Below, piece by piece: positions 1 through 7,368 of a stretch of DNA of 8,087 nucleotides; the stretch's first letter is position 1; the number at the start of each line of letters is the position of its first letter. This stretch comes from CAZAKZ01 sp964485695 (GTDB lineage Bacteria > Planctomycetota > JAFGQW01), in NCBI GenBank assembly GCA_964485695.1, contig CAZAKZ010000211.1, positions 1 through 8,087 of the forward strand, given 5' to 3'. The notes beneath the pieces are model-generated. The model saw only the letters and a list, made by a program, of their open reading frames with translations, did no database searches and was not told the origin of the DNA. Made by a program: the position numbers and the translations under genes.

Positions 1-6
1 ACTGTT

Positions 7-36
7 TTTTTAGCTCAAATCGATTTGAGCTAAAAA
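7..36. repeat. Perfect 30-bp palindrome beyond the operon end
   Basis: The arm TTTTAGCTCAAATC (8-21) is followed without a gap by its exact reverse complement, and the outermost T7/A36 pair also matches. It lies 16 bases beyond the stop codon of the last operon gene. As RNA it would fold into a stem of about 13 bp with a 4-nt loop. The T-run is on the 5' side and the A-run on the 3' side on both strands, so no U-tract follows the stem and it is not a canonical intrinsic terminator. It could be an operator or other protein-binding site for a gene to the left, an mRNA 3'-end stabiliser, or a mobile-element remnant. The palindrome is certain; its role is not. Confidence 0.85.
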
Positions 37-52
37 CTGGCCGTGAGAATAA

Positions 53-2593
53 TTACTTTTCTTTCTTCTCCTCCTCGGGCTTCTTTGGCAGGAAGTCCGC
101 CACCGGCTTGAGGAGGGCGTCCAGGTCCTCCTGCTTCACCAGGAAGACGGCGCTCTTGCCGGCCCGCCGGGCGAACCGGAGTCCCTTGCCGTGCTTGGCC
201 TCGTCGGCGGCCTTGCCCACCTCCAGGTCGGCGATCTTCTCATCCTTGTCCTTGGAGGTGATCCGGGCAAAGAGGTCCTTGGCCAGGCCGTAGGGCGTCA
301 GGTCCTTGGCCTCGTACGTGAGGTAGTGGCCCAGGACCTTGGTGGCTGCGAGCTTCTCGAAGAACTTCCGGCCCGCATCCTCCTCTGCCTTGACCAGCTT
401 TCCTTCCTTGCCCGTGGCGACCTGGAACGCCTTGCCGTCGGCGTCCCGGGCGAGGCGCTTGACCTGGTCTCCCTGTTCCACGGTCGCCTCGCGGAGCTTC
501 CACTGGTAGGGGAAGATCTCGGTGTCGGCCATCTCGGCTTCGAGCTTCTCCTTGAAGCTCTTCTCCAGGGTGAAGACGAGGCGTCCGCCCTGGACCTGGC
601 CGAACACGGTCTCCTTGTCCCCCTCCTTTTTGGCGGCGACGAGGAGGACGTAGGTCTCGACCTTTTCGGTCTTCTCCTTGTCGTCCTTTTTATCATCCTT
701 CTTGTCGTCGTCTTTCTTGCTGCCGTCCTTCTTCTCCTCGGGGGTCTTCACAACCACCTCGATGCGATAGGGCGCCTTGTCGAGGCCGTACGGGGCGAGA
801 GACTCGGGATCGAAGGCGAGGATGGACTCAGCGCTGAGCCAGCCCATGGAGGAGACGAGGCCGCCGGCTTTGCTCTGGTCCGCCTTGAGGGCGGCGGGTT
901 TTACCATGTGCCAGGCGTCTTCCTCCTTCTTGAACTCGTACCGGCCGCCGGGCCGTTCGAGGGTGAAGGATCGGGCGTCCCAGCTGCTGAACTCCAGCAC
1001 GCGCTTCTTGGCAAAGGAGAGGGGATTCTCGAGGAAGGACTTGAATTTCTCGAACTTGAAGACTCGGATACCCACGTCGCCGACACGACGCACGTAGACG
1101 AACTTCTCGACCTCCGGCTTCTTCTCGTCTTCGGCTTTCTTCTTGTCCTCGTCCTTGCCCTTTTCCTTGTCATCCTCCTTCTTCTTGGCAACTTTCTTCT
1201 CAAACACCTTGCCGACCTGGATGGCCTGCATCAGGTCGGGGCTGTCCCCCGATTTTCCTTTGTGCCACAGGGTGAGGACGGCCTGGGGGGTCGCCAGACC
1301 GAAGTTCTTGTCCGTTTTCCCGTTCGACCACACCACGTCCTCGCAGTCGGTGGTGGCCACGGCATCCACGAGGCCGTTCAGGCCGGCGTGGTCCCCGTCC
1401 ATCTCCAGGGGGGCGGAAAGGGTCCAGTCGTACTCCTTCTTGGCCGCCGACAGGGTGCCGAGGGCATTCTTCAGGGACAGCTTCTTGACCTTGGAGTTCT
1501 CGAATGGGACCAGGCGCTTGGCCGGGAGGTCCTTGACCTCCTTGGGCAGGCTGTCCAGGAAGGACTTCTTAATCGTAAACACCATGGGCGACCTCTGGGT
1601 GGCCACGGCATAGACCTGATCGGGGGCGTTCTCCACCTCCTTGCCGATGCGGAGATACGCCGACGGCGGCCCGGAGAACAGGGCCAGGAGGCTGTCGCTG
1701 GATTCCGTGAGCGTCATGGAGAGGACCGCCTGGGGGTCCATGAATCCAAATGATTCCAGCTTCTGGTTGCTGGCCGTATCCTCGATGAACTGCTCCACTT
1801 CGAGGTCCTGCAGGGCCTTGGCGAGGTCCTTCACGGTGTCGGCGGATCCCCGGGCCGTGAAGGCCATGTCCGGGTCGCCCTTCTTGTCCACCCAGCGGAA
1901 CTCCCAGAGATCCTCCATCGTCCCCTTCTGGAAATTGGCGCGATACGCCCGGGTGACGAGGTTCACTTCGGTGGTGTCCGCCAGGTCGTCGCGGGCATAG
2001 ACGCTGCGGGAGCGGAAGGCGTATCCTCCCTCCTCTGCAAGCTTCATCATAGCGCTCAGGGTGTCGCTGATGGTCAGGACGCGGTTCTCCTCGTTGACCC
2101 GCACATAGAGGCTTTCCCGGGTGCCGGGCAGGTGGGTTCCGAGGTGCAGCAAGACCTGCTGTCGCCCCTTTCTCCCGGAGCCGTAGATGATTTCGATACG
2201 CTGTTGCGGATTTTGCAGGCCGTATTTCAAGAGGTCGAGGGGGACGCCGGGCCGGCCCTCGATGGCGGGCTCGGCCTCGTGGAGGTTCACGAGCAGGTCC
2301 ACCAGCCGGTTCACCGTCTCCGCATTCGCCTCCCATTCCACGGAATACCCGCTCTTGTCACGGAGCGGGCGCTCGAAGAACCACCTCGATCCGCCTCGGG
2401 TCAGATGGACGGTCTGGTCGCCCACGGCCAGGAGACTGATCTTTTTGACGTTCTCGACGGTGAGGCCGCGCAGCACCTTGTATTTTTCGGGGCTCTGATA
2501 GGGGATGGTGGATACCTCCCGCTCGAGGAAGAACACCACCAGGGCCAGGACAACAGCCACGATCACGATGGAGAGTGTGGTGCGGTCGTTCAT
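53..2593 (-). CDS. Membrane-anchored multi-unit DUF4340 protein of a Gld-type ABC exporter
   Basis: This 846-residue protein starts at ATG 2593, with AAGGAGGG (2610-2603) nine bases upstream. An in-frame ATG at 2626 lies inside the preceding gene and lacks this spacing. Residues 7-23 are one hydrophobic helix after a short N-terminus, which suggests a signal anchor with the rest outside the cytoplasm. The remainder looks like about five degenerate DUF4340 units, marked by a YGL-like anchor at residues 124 (YGLQNPQ), 282 (FGFMDPQ), 430 (FGLATPQ), 602 (YGLDKAP) and 768 (YGLAKDL). After most anchors come an LG/IGK/VGK strand and a 'YVR ... VFT/VF' strand. Lys/Asp/Glu-rich inserts occupy residues about 465-495 and 617-645, and the C-terminus is also Lys/Glu-rich. 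Many DUF4340 proteins are considerably shorter. The gene follows the GldF-GldG fusion by four bases, typical of these operons. Family assignment rests on context and repeat pattern; the molecular function is unknown. Confidence 0.85.
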   Translation of the reverse strand: MNDRTTLSIVIVAVVLALVVFFLEREVSTIPYQSPEKYKVLRGLTVENVKKISLLAVGDQTVHLTRGGSRWFFERPLRDKSGYSVEWEANAETVNRLVDLLVNLHEAEPAIEGRPGVPLDLLKYGLQNPQQRIEIIYGSGRKGRQQVLLHLGTHLPGTRESLYVRVNEENRVLTISDTLSAMMKLAEEGGYAFRSRSVYARDDLADTTEVNLVTRAYRANFQKGTMEDLWEFRWVDKKGDPDMAFTARGSADTVKDLAKALQDLEVEQFIEDTASNQKLESFGFMDPQAVLSMTLTESSDSLLALFSGPPSAYLRIGKEVENAPDQVYAVATQRSPMVFTIKKSFLDSLPKEVKDLPAKRLVPFENSKVKKLSLKNALGTLSAAKKEYDWTLSAPLEMDGDHAGLNGLVDAVATTDCEDVVWSNGKTDKNFGLATPQAVLTLWHKGKSGDSPDLMQAIQVGKVFEKKVAKKKEDDKEKGKDEDKKKAEDEKKPEVEKFVYVRRVGDVGIRVFKFEKFKSFLENPLSFAKKRVLEFSSWDARSFTLERPGGRYEFKKEEDAWHMVKPAALKADQSKAGGLVSSMGWLSAESILAFDPESLAPYGLDKAPYRIEVVVKTPEEKKDGSKKDDDKKDDKKDDKEKTEKVETYVLLVAAKKEGDKETVFGQVQGGRLVFTLEKSFKEKLEAEMADTEIFPYQWKLREATVEQGDQVKRLARDADGKAFQVATGKEGKLVKAEEDAGRKFFEKLAATKVLGHYLTYEAKDLTPYGLAKDLFARITSKDKDEKIADLEVGKAADEAKHGKGLRFARRAGKSAVFLVKQEDLDALLKPVADFLPKKPEEEKKEK
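659..745 (-). repeat. Lys/Asp-rich low-complexity insert (coding)
   Basis: This encodes residues about 617-645 of the DUF4340 protein, almost wholly Lys, Asp and Glu with iterated KKDD units. It falls after the YGL anchor of the fourth unit and before its 'YVLLVA' strand, so it is probably a disordered charged loop. A similar insert in the third unit is encoded at about 1106-1201. Confidence 0.8.
1106..1201 (-). repeat. Lys/Glu/Asp-rich low-complexity insert (coding)
   Basis: This encodes residues about 465-496 of the DUF4340 protein, built from KKKEDDKEKGKDEDKKK-like sequence. It sits between the 'QVGK' and 'FVYVRR' segments of the third unit, close to the position of the insert in the fourth unit. 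A charged, flexible loop is the simplest reading. Confidence 0.8.
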
Positions 2594-2597
2594 GGAG

Positions 2598-5500
2598 TCA
2601 TGCCCTCCTTCGCACGAAGAACACAAGGAAACCGAGCAACAGGAAGAACACCGGCATGCACAGCCAGAGTACCCAGCGAGAGGTTTTCAGGGAAGACGCC
2701 TTGTAATCCCCCGCAAAGGGCCGTGGGGGCTTGATGTCCACGTCGATCTTCGCCGGGCGTTTTTTCAGGAATTCGAAAGCGACCTGTATGAAGGTCGAGT
2801 TTTCCAGCTCGCCGAAGGGCGACCAGTCGCCGGTCCGCTGCATACCGAAGGCCTCAGGAAGCCCGATCCGGTCCTCGATGAAGTCGGTGTCGCCCACCAC
2901 CAGGACCTTGCCGGGGCCTCCCTCGGTCCCGGCCTCGACGGGCTCGCACAGCACGGCCACGTCGAAGGGCCCCTGGGGGGCGGCGCGGTCCACGGTGGAC
3001 TGGGGCTTGTCGAGATCCTTGGTCGCGTAGGGCCGGAGCATCTGCCTGCCCTGGACGAGGGCCTTGACCTCCAGCAGCGGCGAGGCCTTCCACTTCTCTC
3101 CCGCCTCTCCGCTCCTGGAGATCCGGATGGGCGAGGCCAGAAGCATCAGGGTCCGTGCCCCCTTGGAGGTTCCTCCGATCGGAATGCTGGCCATGGCGCT
3201 CAGGGCCCGGGTGATGGGATGATCGAAATTCGGCTTCTGCGGGTTCCTGGAGCCTTTGGCCGGTTTCAGCGTGGCCACCACCATGGGGGTGATGGGGCGC
3301 ATCTGGCCCATCATGGCCATGCGCCGGTCCCCGGGGGGGCCACCGAGCCAGATCTGCGTGGCCTCGACTTCGAGGCCAAAGGATTTCAGTAGCGGTTTGA
3401 GGCCGGAGTCCTGGCCGGCCTCGGTGAAGACGATGAGATGACCGCCGCCCTCGACGTAGGCCTGGATCTTCCGGATCTCCTCCGCAGCAAAGGGCCGGGT
3501 GGGTCCTGCCACGAGGAGGTAGTTGCACCGATCGGGGATCTCCCGGTCTCCGGTGAGGAGCTCCAGCGGCAGGAGGTTGAAGTTCCAGACGGACAGGGCG
3601 CGGCGCAGGAGAGACGCTTCCCCGAACTTGAAATCCAGCTCCGCGGCCTTGCGGCGGATGTCCAGGTTCTTCTCGCCGTGGCCCACGGTGAAGTAGAGGT
3701 TGTTGCCCGGGCTCTTCACCAGCTGCACGATGACCTCTCCCAGGGTTTTCTCCAGGTCGGCCTTAGGACGCACCGTGCGGAGGTAGTCAGGGTTGCCCTG
3801 CTGCTTCATCCAGAGCTCGGCCAGCTGGAACTGCTCCATCCGGGTCGGAGGGAGCGGGGGGACGCCGTAGCGGCCGCGCCGGATCATGTTCTTCCAGGTC
3901 TCGAGGAACTCGTCGAACCGTTTCTCGTTCCGTACCATGTTGAAGAGATCGTCGTTGTGGAGGATCTCGTGGCGGTCCCGGTAGCGGATGATGATCTCGT
4001 GTCGGCCGCTGATGTTGTACTCGTTGATCAGCTCCTTCGTTCGGGTCTTCTCCTTCTCGGGATCGACGAAGGCGGCGTTGAACCGGAGGACGCCGGGCCG
4101 GTTCAGTGCCTCGGCGAACTTCTGGAACACCTGTTCCAGCGCGTCGCGGCGGATGTTGTCTTCCACCTCCCCGCGGTCGTCGGCGCGGGCGTACCGGCCG
4201 ACCAGGGCCGTGACCTCCACGGTCTCGCCCTCGAGGAGCACGTCGTCGATGGAGTCATTGATGGGCGGGGCCAGGGAGTAGACGTGTCCCCGGGAAAGGT
4301 CCACGGCCTTGTGGTTTCGGGTGGCCAGGTAGTTAGCCAGGACGACCAGGATCAGGGCCGCGAGGCTTCCCACGATGACGTTGGATCCAAAGACGACCTG
4401 ATTCCGGAGGCCTCCGCTCAGGAACCGGGCGAACAGGGCCAGGTAGACCATGAGAAGGATGAGGCCCGTGCCCAGGACTTTCAGGATCCGGGGGTAGGTC
4501 CATTCCGCCTCGGGCGGGGCCAGGGACCGGGCCGGGGCGGGCGTGGCGGGTCCTCCGGGTTCGTCGGTCTTACCGGTGGGCGGGGCCGCTTCCCCCTTCT
4601 TGCCGGAATCCCCTTCGGTTTTCTTCTCGTCCTCCGGCTTTGGATCGGTCTTCTTTTTTTCCTCCTCGCCGGCGGCCGGCGTGATGCGGTCCCCGGTCCT
4701 CTTGACGGTCTCATCCTCCTTGAAGAGGGCTCCGGGCCGGTCCGGCTTCTGCCCGGACTCTTCCGCTCCGGTCTGGACGGCGGCTTCCGCGGCCTCACGG
4801 GCGGCGAGCTTCTCTGAAACCTGCGCCTTGCCGGTGAAGATGACGGTAATGATGAGGATCACGAGGACCGCTACCAGGCCGAGAATCCCGATGACCGCCC
4901 TGGAACCGGTGAGGCGTCTGGCCAGGCTGAAGCCGGCCCAGCGTCGGGTCTCCAGGGCGCGGACGGCGAGGAACAGGGTGAAGAGGCCGCAGCTCAGGAA
5001 GAGGAAGACCGTGCGAGAATCGATGGTCCCCCGGGCGACCCAGGCCAAGTGTTGCCGGATATCCAGATACAGGGCGGCGGTACGCAGCCAGGCGAAATCC
5101 CCTTCGGGGGAAGGAAGGGTTGTAAAGGTCTGGAAGGTGAACAGCAGTAGCCCCAAGAAGGTCACCACGGCCGCGGCCAGCTGATTCCGGGTAAGGGAAC
5201 TGGCCAGCACGCCCAGGCCGACGAGTCCGAAGCCGATGACAAAAAGGCCGAGGTAGCTGCTCAGCACCTGTCGCCAGTCGAGGTTGCCGAGGAGGTTCAG
5301 GAACCAGAACGGAACGATGGCGAGGCCCCACATGAGCATGTAGAACAGCAGGGTGCCGCTGAACTTGCCCACCACCACGTGCCATTCACGAAGCGGCGCG
5401 GTGAGGAGCACTTCCTCGGTTCCGCTCCGTTTTTCCTCGGCGAGAAGCCGCATGGTGATGACCGGAACGATGAGGAGCAGGGCGATGACCAGGAAATTGA

Positions 5501-6170
5501 GGTCGCGGCTCAAGGCGTCCGCGGTGCCGAAGAGAGCCTTGAGGGGAGCAATGTTGATGTCACTCGTGGGGCCGGCACTGGCCAGGCGGTCCACGGCGCC
5601 GAAGAAGAGGATGGCCAGGACCACGGAGAACATCGTGAGCACCACGTACCCGAGAGGATTCAGGAGCAGTGTGCTCAGCTCGCGTAGGGCGATGGCCACG
5701 ATCCGGGTGCGGGTGAAAACGTGCAGGAGCCCGAGGGCCGCGAGGAGGCCCAGGGGAACCCATAGGGGAAAGTGTCCGAAGACAGCGGGCCAGATCAGGA
5801 GGAGGAGCGCCAGGGCGGCCACGACGAGGAGCGGGACTCCTTGCTCGAGGCGACTCCGGGAGGCTCCGGACCGATTCCCGCCCATCCAGGCCCGTGCCTG
5901 TCTGAACAGCAGCACGAGGGCGAAGAACCAGATGCCGGCTGCAACCAGATTCCTGAAGTTGGAACCGATGAACGACTCCGACTTCGCGGCCGCGGCCTGA
6001 GAGAAAGCCAGCAGGACGCTGTCGAGGAGCTCGGCGGTCACCCAGGTGCCCGCAACGATACCGGCCAAGGTCAGAACAGCAAGAAAGATCAAGGCCGGAA
6101 CCTTGAATACCATCGCCGACTCTTCGATGAACGTCCTGTTTCGATCCTTTTCAGAGACGTTTTCAGCCAT
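2598..6170 (-). CDS. GldF-GldG fusion: ABC-2 permease joined to a GldG-type auxiliary domain
   Basis: This 1190-residue protein is the membrane part of an ABC-2 exporter. Residues 1-150 hold about three or four hydrophobic segments (about 21-45, 76-91, 112-150). Residues about 155-445 resemble GldF: 'LRELSTLLLNPLGYV' at 162, then 'MRLLAEEKRSGTEEVLLTAPL' (240-260) and 'VVGKFSG' (266-272), with about seven further helices. A Lys/Glu/Pro-rich linker (about 450-555) leads to two helices (563-583, 592-614) and a GldG-type ABC_transp_aux region. That region has 'RGHVYSLAPPI' (627-637), 'YFTVGHGEKN' (826-835), 'VEGGGHLIVF' (906-915) and 'VVGDTDFIED' (1091-1100), and it ends in an anchor helix (1166-1185) followed by RRR. 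GldF and GldG are separate proteins in Flavobacterium. The start ATG 6170 follows the ATPase stop by two bases; an in-frame ATG at 6257 would overlap that gene by about 85 bases. The substrate is unknown. Confidence 0.92.
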   Translation of the reverse strand: MAENVSEKDRNRTFIEESAMVFKVPALIFLAVLTLAGIVAGTWVTAELLDSVLLAFSQAAAAKSESFIGSNFRNLVAAGIWFFALVLLFRQARAWMGGNRSGASRSRLEQGVPLLVVAALALLLLIWPAVFGHFPLWVPLGLLAALGLLHVFTRTRIVAIALRELSTLLLNPLGYVVLTMFSVVLAILFFGAVDRLASAGPTSDINIAPLKALFGTADALSRDLNFLVIALLLIVPVITMRLLAEEKRSGTEEVLLTAPLREWHVVVGKFSGTLLFYMLMWGLAIVPFWFLNLLGNLDWRQVLSSYLGLFVIGFGLVGLGVLASSLTRNQLAAAVVTFLGLLLFTFQTFTTLPSPEGDFAWLRTAALYLDIRQHLAWVARGTIDSRTVFLFLSCGLFTLFLAVRALETRRWAGFSLARRLTGSRAVIGILGLVAVLVILIITVIFTGKAQVSEKLAAREAAEAAVQTGAEESGQKPDRPGALFKEDETVKRTGDRITPAAGEEEKKKTDPKPEDEKKTEGDSGKKGEAAPPTGKTDEPGGPATPAPARSLAPPEAEWTYPRILKVLGTGLILLMVYLALFARFLSGGLRNQVVFGSNVIVGSLAALILVVLANYLATRNHKAVDLSRGHVYSLAPPINDSIDDVLLEGETVEVTALVGRYARADDRGEVEDNIRRDALEQVFQKFAEALNRPGVLRFNAAFVDPEKEKTRTKELINEYNISGRHEIIIRYRDRHEILHNDDLFNMVRNEKRFDEFLETWKNMIRRGRYGVPPLPPTRMEQFQLAELWMKQQGNPDYLRTVRPKADLEKTLGEVIVQLVKSPGNNLYFTVGHGEKNLDIRRKAAELDFKFGEASLLRRALSVWNFNLLPLELLTGDREIPDRCNYLLVAGPTRPFAAEEIRKIQAYVEGGGHLIVFTEAGQDSGLKPLLKSFGLEVEATQIWLGGPPGDRRMAMMGQMRPITPMVVATLKPAKGSRNPQKPNFDHPITRALSAMASIPIGGTSKGARTLMLLASPIRISRSGEAGEKWKASPLLEVKALVQGRQMLRPYATKDLDKPQSTVDRAAPQGPFDVAVLCEPVEAGTEGGPGKVLVVGDTDFIEDRIGLPEAFGMQRTGDWSPFGELENSTFIQVAFEFLKKRPAKIDVDIKPPRPFAGDYKASSLKTSRWVLWLCMPVFFLLLGFLVFFVRRRA
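2603..2610 (-). promoter_or_regulatory. Shine-Dalgarno site of the DUF4340 gene
   Basis: AAGGAGGG lies nine bases before ATG 2593 and within the last codons of the upstream gene, whose TGA occupies 2600-2598. This decides the start in favour of the downstream ATG and suggests translational coupling. Confidence 0.8.
4566..4673 (-). repeat. Charged Lys/Glu/Asp/Pro-rich inter-domain linker (coding)
   Basis: This encodes residues about 500-535, the centre of the linker joining the GldF-like permease to the GldG-like part. The composition is repetitive (EEEKKK, PEDEKK). It marks the fusion point and is probably disordered. It resembles in composition the inserts of the DUF4340 protein encoded downstream. 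Confidence 0.75.
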
Positions 6171-6172
6171 GG

Positions 6173-7108
6173 TCAGATCACCTTTTCCGTCTGGGTAATG
6201 CGAATGTAGATGTCTTCCAGGGTTTCCTTGTGCATTGTGAGACCGAGACAGAGCCATCCCTTCTCGTTCAGCATCCGGCTCACGTCAGCGCGGGGATCGG
6301 AGTCTCCCTCCACCGTGATCCGGCAGCGCTGCTCGCCGTTCAAGGGTTCGAGCGTTTCCACTCCGGCGCTCCCGAGGCGCTTCAGCTCGGCTTCCAGGGC
6401 ACCGGCCGGAGCCTCGGCGGAAACCTCCATGAGAGTGCGGCTGCGGTCTCGGACGAGGTCCTTCATGCCGGCGTCGGCGATGATGGAGCCCGACCGGATG
6501 ATGATGACACGGCTGCAGATCTGCTCCACTTCCGGGAGTATGTGGGTGGACAGGAGAACGGTGTGGTCGCTCGCCAGATCCCGGATCATCTCCCGGGTTT
6601 TGCGGATCTCTACCGGGTCCAGGCCGATGGTGGGCTCGTCCAGGACGAGCACCCTGGGATTGTGAATCAGGGCCGTGGCCAGTCCCACCCGCTGGCGGTA
6701 TCCCTTGGATAGCGTGGCGAGAATGCTCCGCCTCCGGTCTCGGATATGGCACCGCTCCATGACCCCGTCCACGGCCGCGCGACGCTGGTGGGCAGGAACA
6801 CCCTTCAGTACGGCCATGTAGTTCAGGTACTCATCGAGGCGCATGTCCACGTAGAGAGGAACGGACTCGGGGAGATACCCCAGAACTTCGCGAACCCGAA
6901 GGGAATCGGAAAAGCAGTCGAACCCGGCAACGCGGGCCGTGCCGCTCGTGGGGGGCAGAAAGCAGGCCAGGATTTTCATGGTCGTGGATTTCCCGGCGCC
7001 GTTGGCGCCGAGGAAGCCCACCACGGCGTTGTCCTCGATATCGAAAGTCAGGTTGTCGATGGCCAGAACCTCGCCGTAGGCCTTGCTCAATTCCTTGACG
7101 GAAATCAC
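6173..7108 (-). CDS. ABC exporter ATP-binding subunit, GldA/NatA class
   Basis: This 311-residue cytoplasmic ATPase should drive the exporter whose membrane part is encoded next. All nucleotide-binding motifs are visible: Walker A GANGAGKS (34-41), a Q-loop region GYLPE with Glu in place of Gln (77-81), signature LSKGYRQR (133-140), Walker B VLVLDEP (153-159), D-loop GLDP (162-165) and H-loop STH (187-189). The LSKGYRQR signature and GYLPE are typical of the GldA/ABC-2 ATPase group. Residues about 220-311 form the usual C-terminal extension. The length is normal and no key residue is missing. The start is GTG 7108, seven bases after AGGAGG (7121-7116). It is the first gene of the operon and is followed two bases later by the permease fusion. 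The class is certain; the substrate is not. Confidence 0.95.
   Translation of the reverse strand: MISVKELSKAYGEVLAIDNLTFDIEDNAVVGFLGANGAGKSTTMKILACFLPPTSGTARVAGFDCFSDSLRVREVLGYLPESVPLYVDMRLDEYLNYMAVLKGVPAHQRRAAVDGVMERCHIRDRRRSILATLSKGYRQRVGLATALIHNPRVLVLDEPTIGLDPVEIRKTREMIRDLASDHTVLLSTHILPEVEQICSRVIIIRSGSIIADAGMKDLVRDRSRTLMEVSAEAPAGALEAELKRLGSAGVETLEPLNGEQRCRITVEGDSDPRADVSRMLNEKGWLCLGLTMHKETLEDIYIRITQTEKVI
6176..6183 (-). promoter_or_regulatory. Extended Shine-Dalgarno site of the fusion gene
   Basis: AGGTGATC is an eight-base match to the right part of the full Shine-Dalgarno consensus (AGGAGGTGATC), five bases before ATG 6170. It is embedded in the last sense codons of the ATPase gene (AAG GTG ATC, then TGA), so translation of the two genes is probably coupled. 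It supports the 6170 start. Confidence 0.8.
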
Positions 7109-7115
7109 AGCAATT

Positions 7116-7121
7116 CCTCCT
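7116..7121 (-). promoter_or_regulatory. Shine-Dalgarno site deciding a GTG start
   Basis: AGGAGG (within AGAGGAGGAAT) lies seven bases before GTG 7108. The GTG reading frame begins ISVKELSKAYG, the usual N-terminus of this ATPase class, so the non-ATG start is well supported. Confidence 0.8.
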
Positions 7122-7176
7122 CTGGATAGGCCGGGAAGGGTGGAAAACCGAAGAATACGGATTTCTGAATCACGTC

Positions 7177-7209
7177 GTACCCGGTGCCATTATCAAGTAC
7201 CCGGTGCCA
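7177..7209. repeat. Two 13-bp direct repeats GTACCCGGTGCCA, 20 bp apart
   Basis: Exact copies lie at 7177-7189 and 7197-7209, separated by seven bases, giving a 20-bp period (about two helical turns). They sit 69-101 bases upstream of the ATPase start, inside the inferred leader. On the minus strand the gap plus the adjoining base reads TGATAAT (7195-7189), which resembles a -10 element but has no good -35. Possible readings are tandem regulator sites or a REP-like dispersed element. A weaker partial match (GTACCTTGCA) is present near 7307. Confidence 0.7.
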
Positions 7210-7303
7210 AGAACACGGTTCGCAACGCCGCCGACATGGCTGTTGTAGCGCTCGAATGCGACCCTTTCCCACAGGCTGTTAATGTAGGAACGCCTCTTTG
7301 AAC

Positions 7304-7320
7304 CGAGTACCTTGCACTCG
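7304..7320 (-). other. Short hairpin in the operon leader
   Basis: CGAGT and ACTCG flank a 7-base loop. It lies in the inferred 5' leader of the ATPase operon, between the promoter-proximal hairpin (7331-7357) and the direct repeats. The stem is only five base pairs, so it is weak on its own. Confidence 0.35.
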
Positions 7321-7330
7321 ATCGATTACG

Positions 7331-7357
7331 GGGGAGGGGGGTGAATCGCCTCTCCCC
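7331..7357 (-). other. G/C-rich hairpin just downstream of the operon promoter
   Basis: GGGGAG (7331-7336) pairs with CTCCCC (7352-7357), and up to three more pairs including one G-U extend it inward around a loop of about nine bases. On the minus-strand transcript it would form within about five bases of the predicted start site, where stable stems often protect mRNA 5' ends. No U-run follows it in the minus direction, so it is not a terminator or attenuator by itself. Confidence 0.45.
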
Positions 7358-7368
7358 AGATTGGACAA

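Noticed and set aside
191..1753. Long plus-strand open frame of 520 codons opposite the DUF4340 gene
   Set aside because: It is antisense to a well-supported gene, has Leu/Val-rich composition produced by complementing charged codons, and has no convincing Shine-Dalgarno site. The same reasoning removes the plus-strand frames at 2505-3392 and 3438-4817.
2594..2626. Longer start for the DUF4340 protein at ATG 2626
   Set aside because: The extra 11 residues lie inside the end of the fusion gene. AAGGAGGG is correctly spaced for ATG 2593, and the hydrophobic anchor follows directly.
6171..6257. Longer start for the fusion protein at ATG 6257
   Set aside because: It would overlap the ATPase gene by about 85 bases and adds 29 residues unlike a membrane-protein N-terminus. 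ATG 6170 has an eight-base Shine-Dalgarno match at the right distance.
7197..7225. Sigma54 promoter suggested by TTGGCAC followed by TTGA on the minus strand
   Set aside because: The second element is off the required GG-N10-GC spacing and lacks the GC pair.
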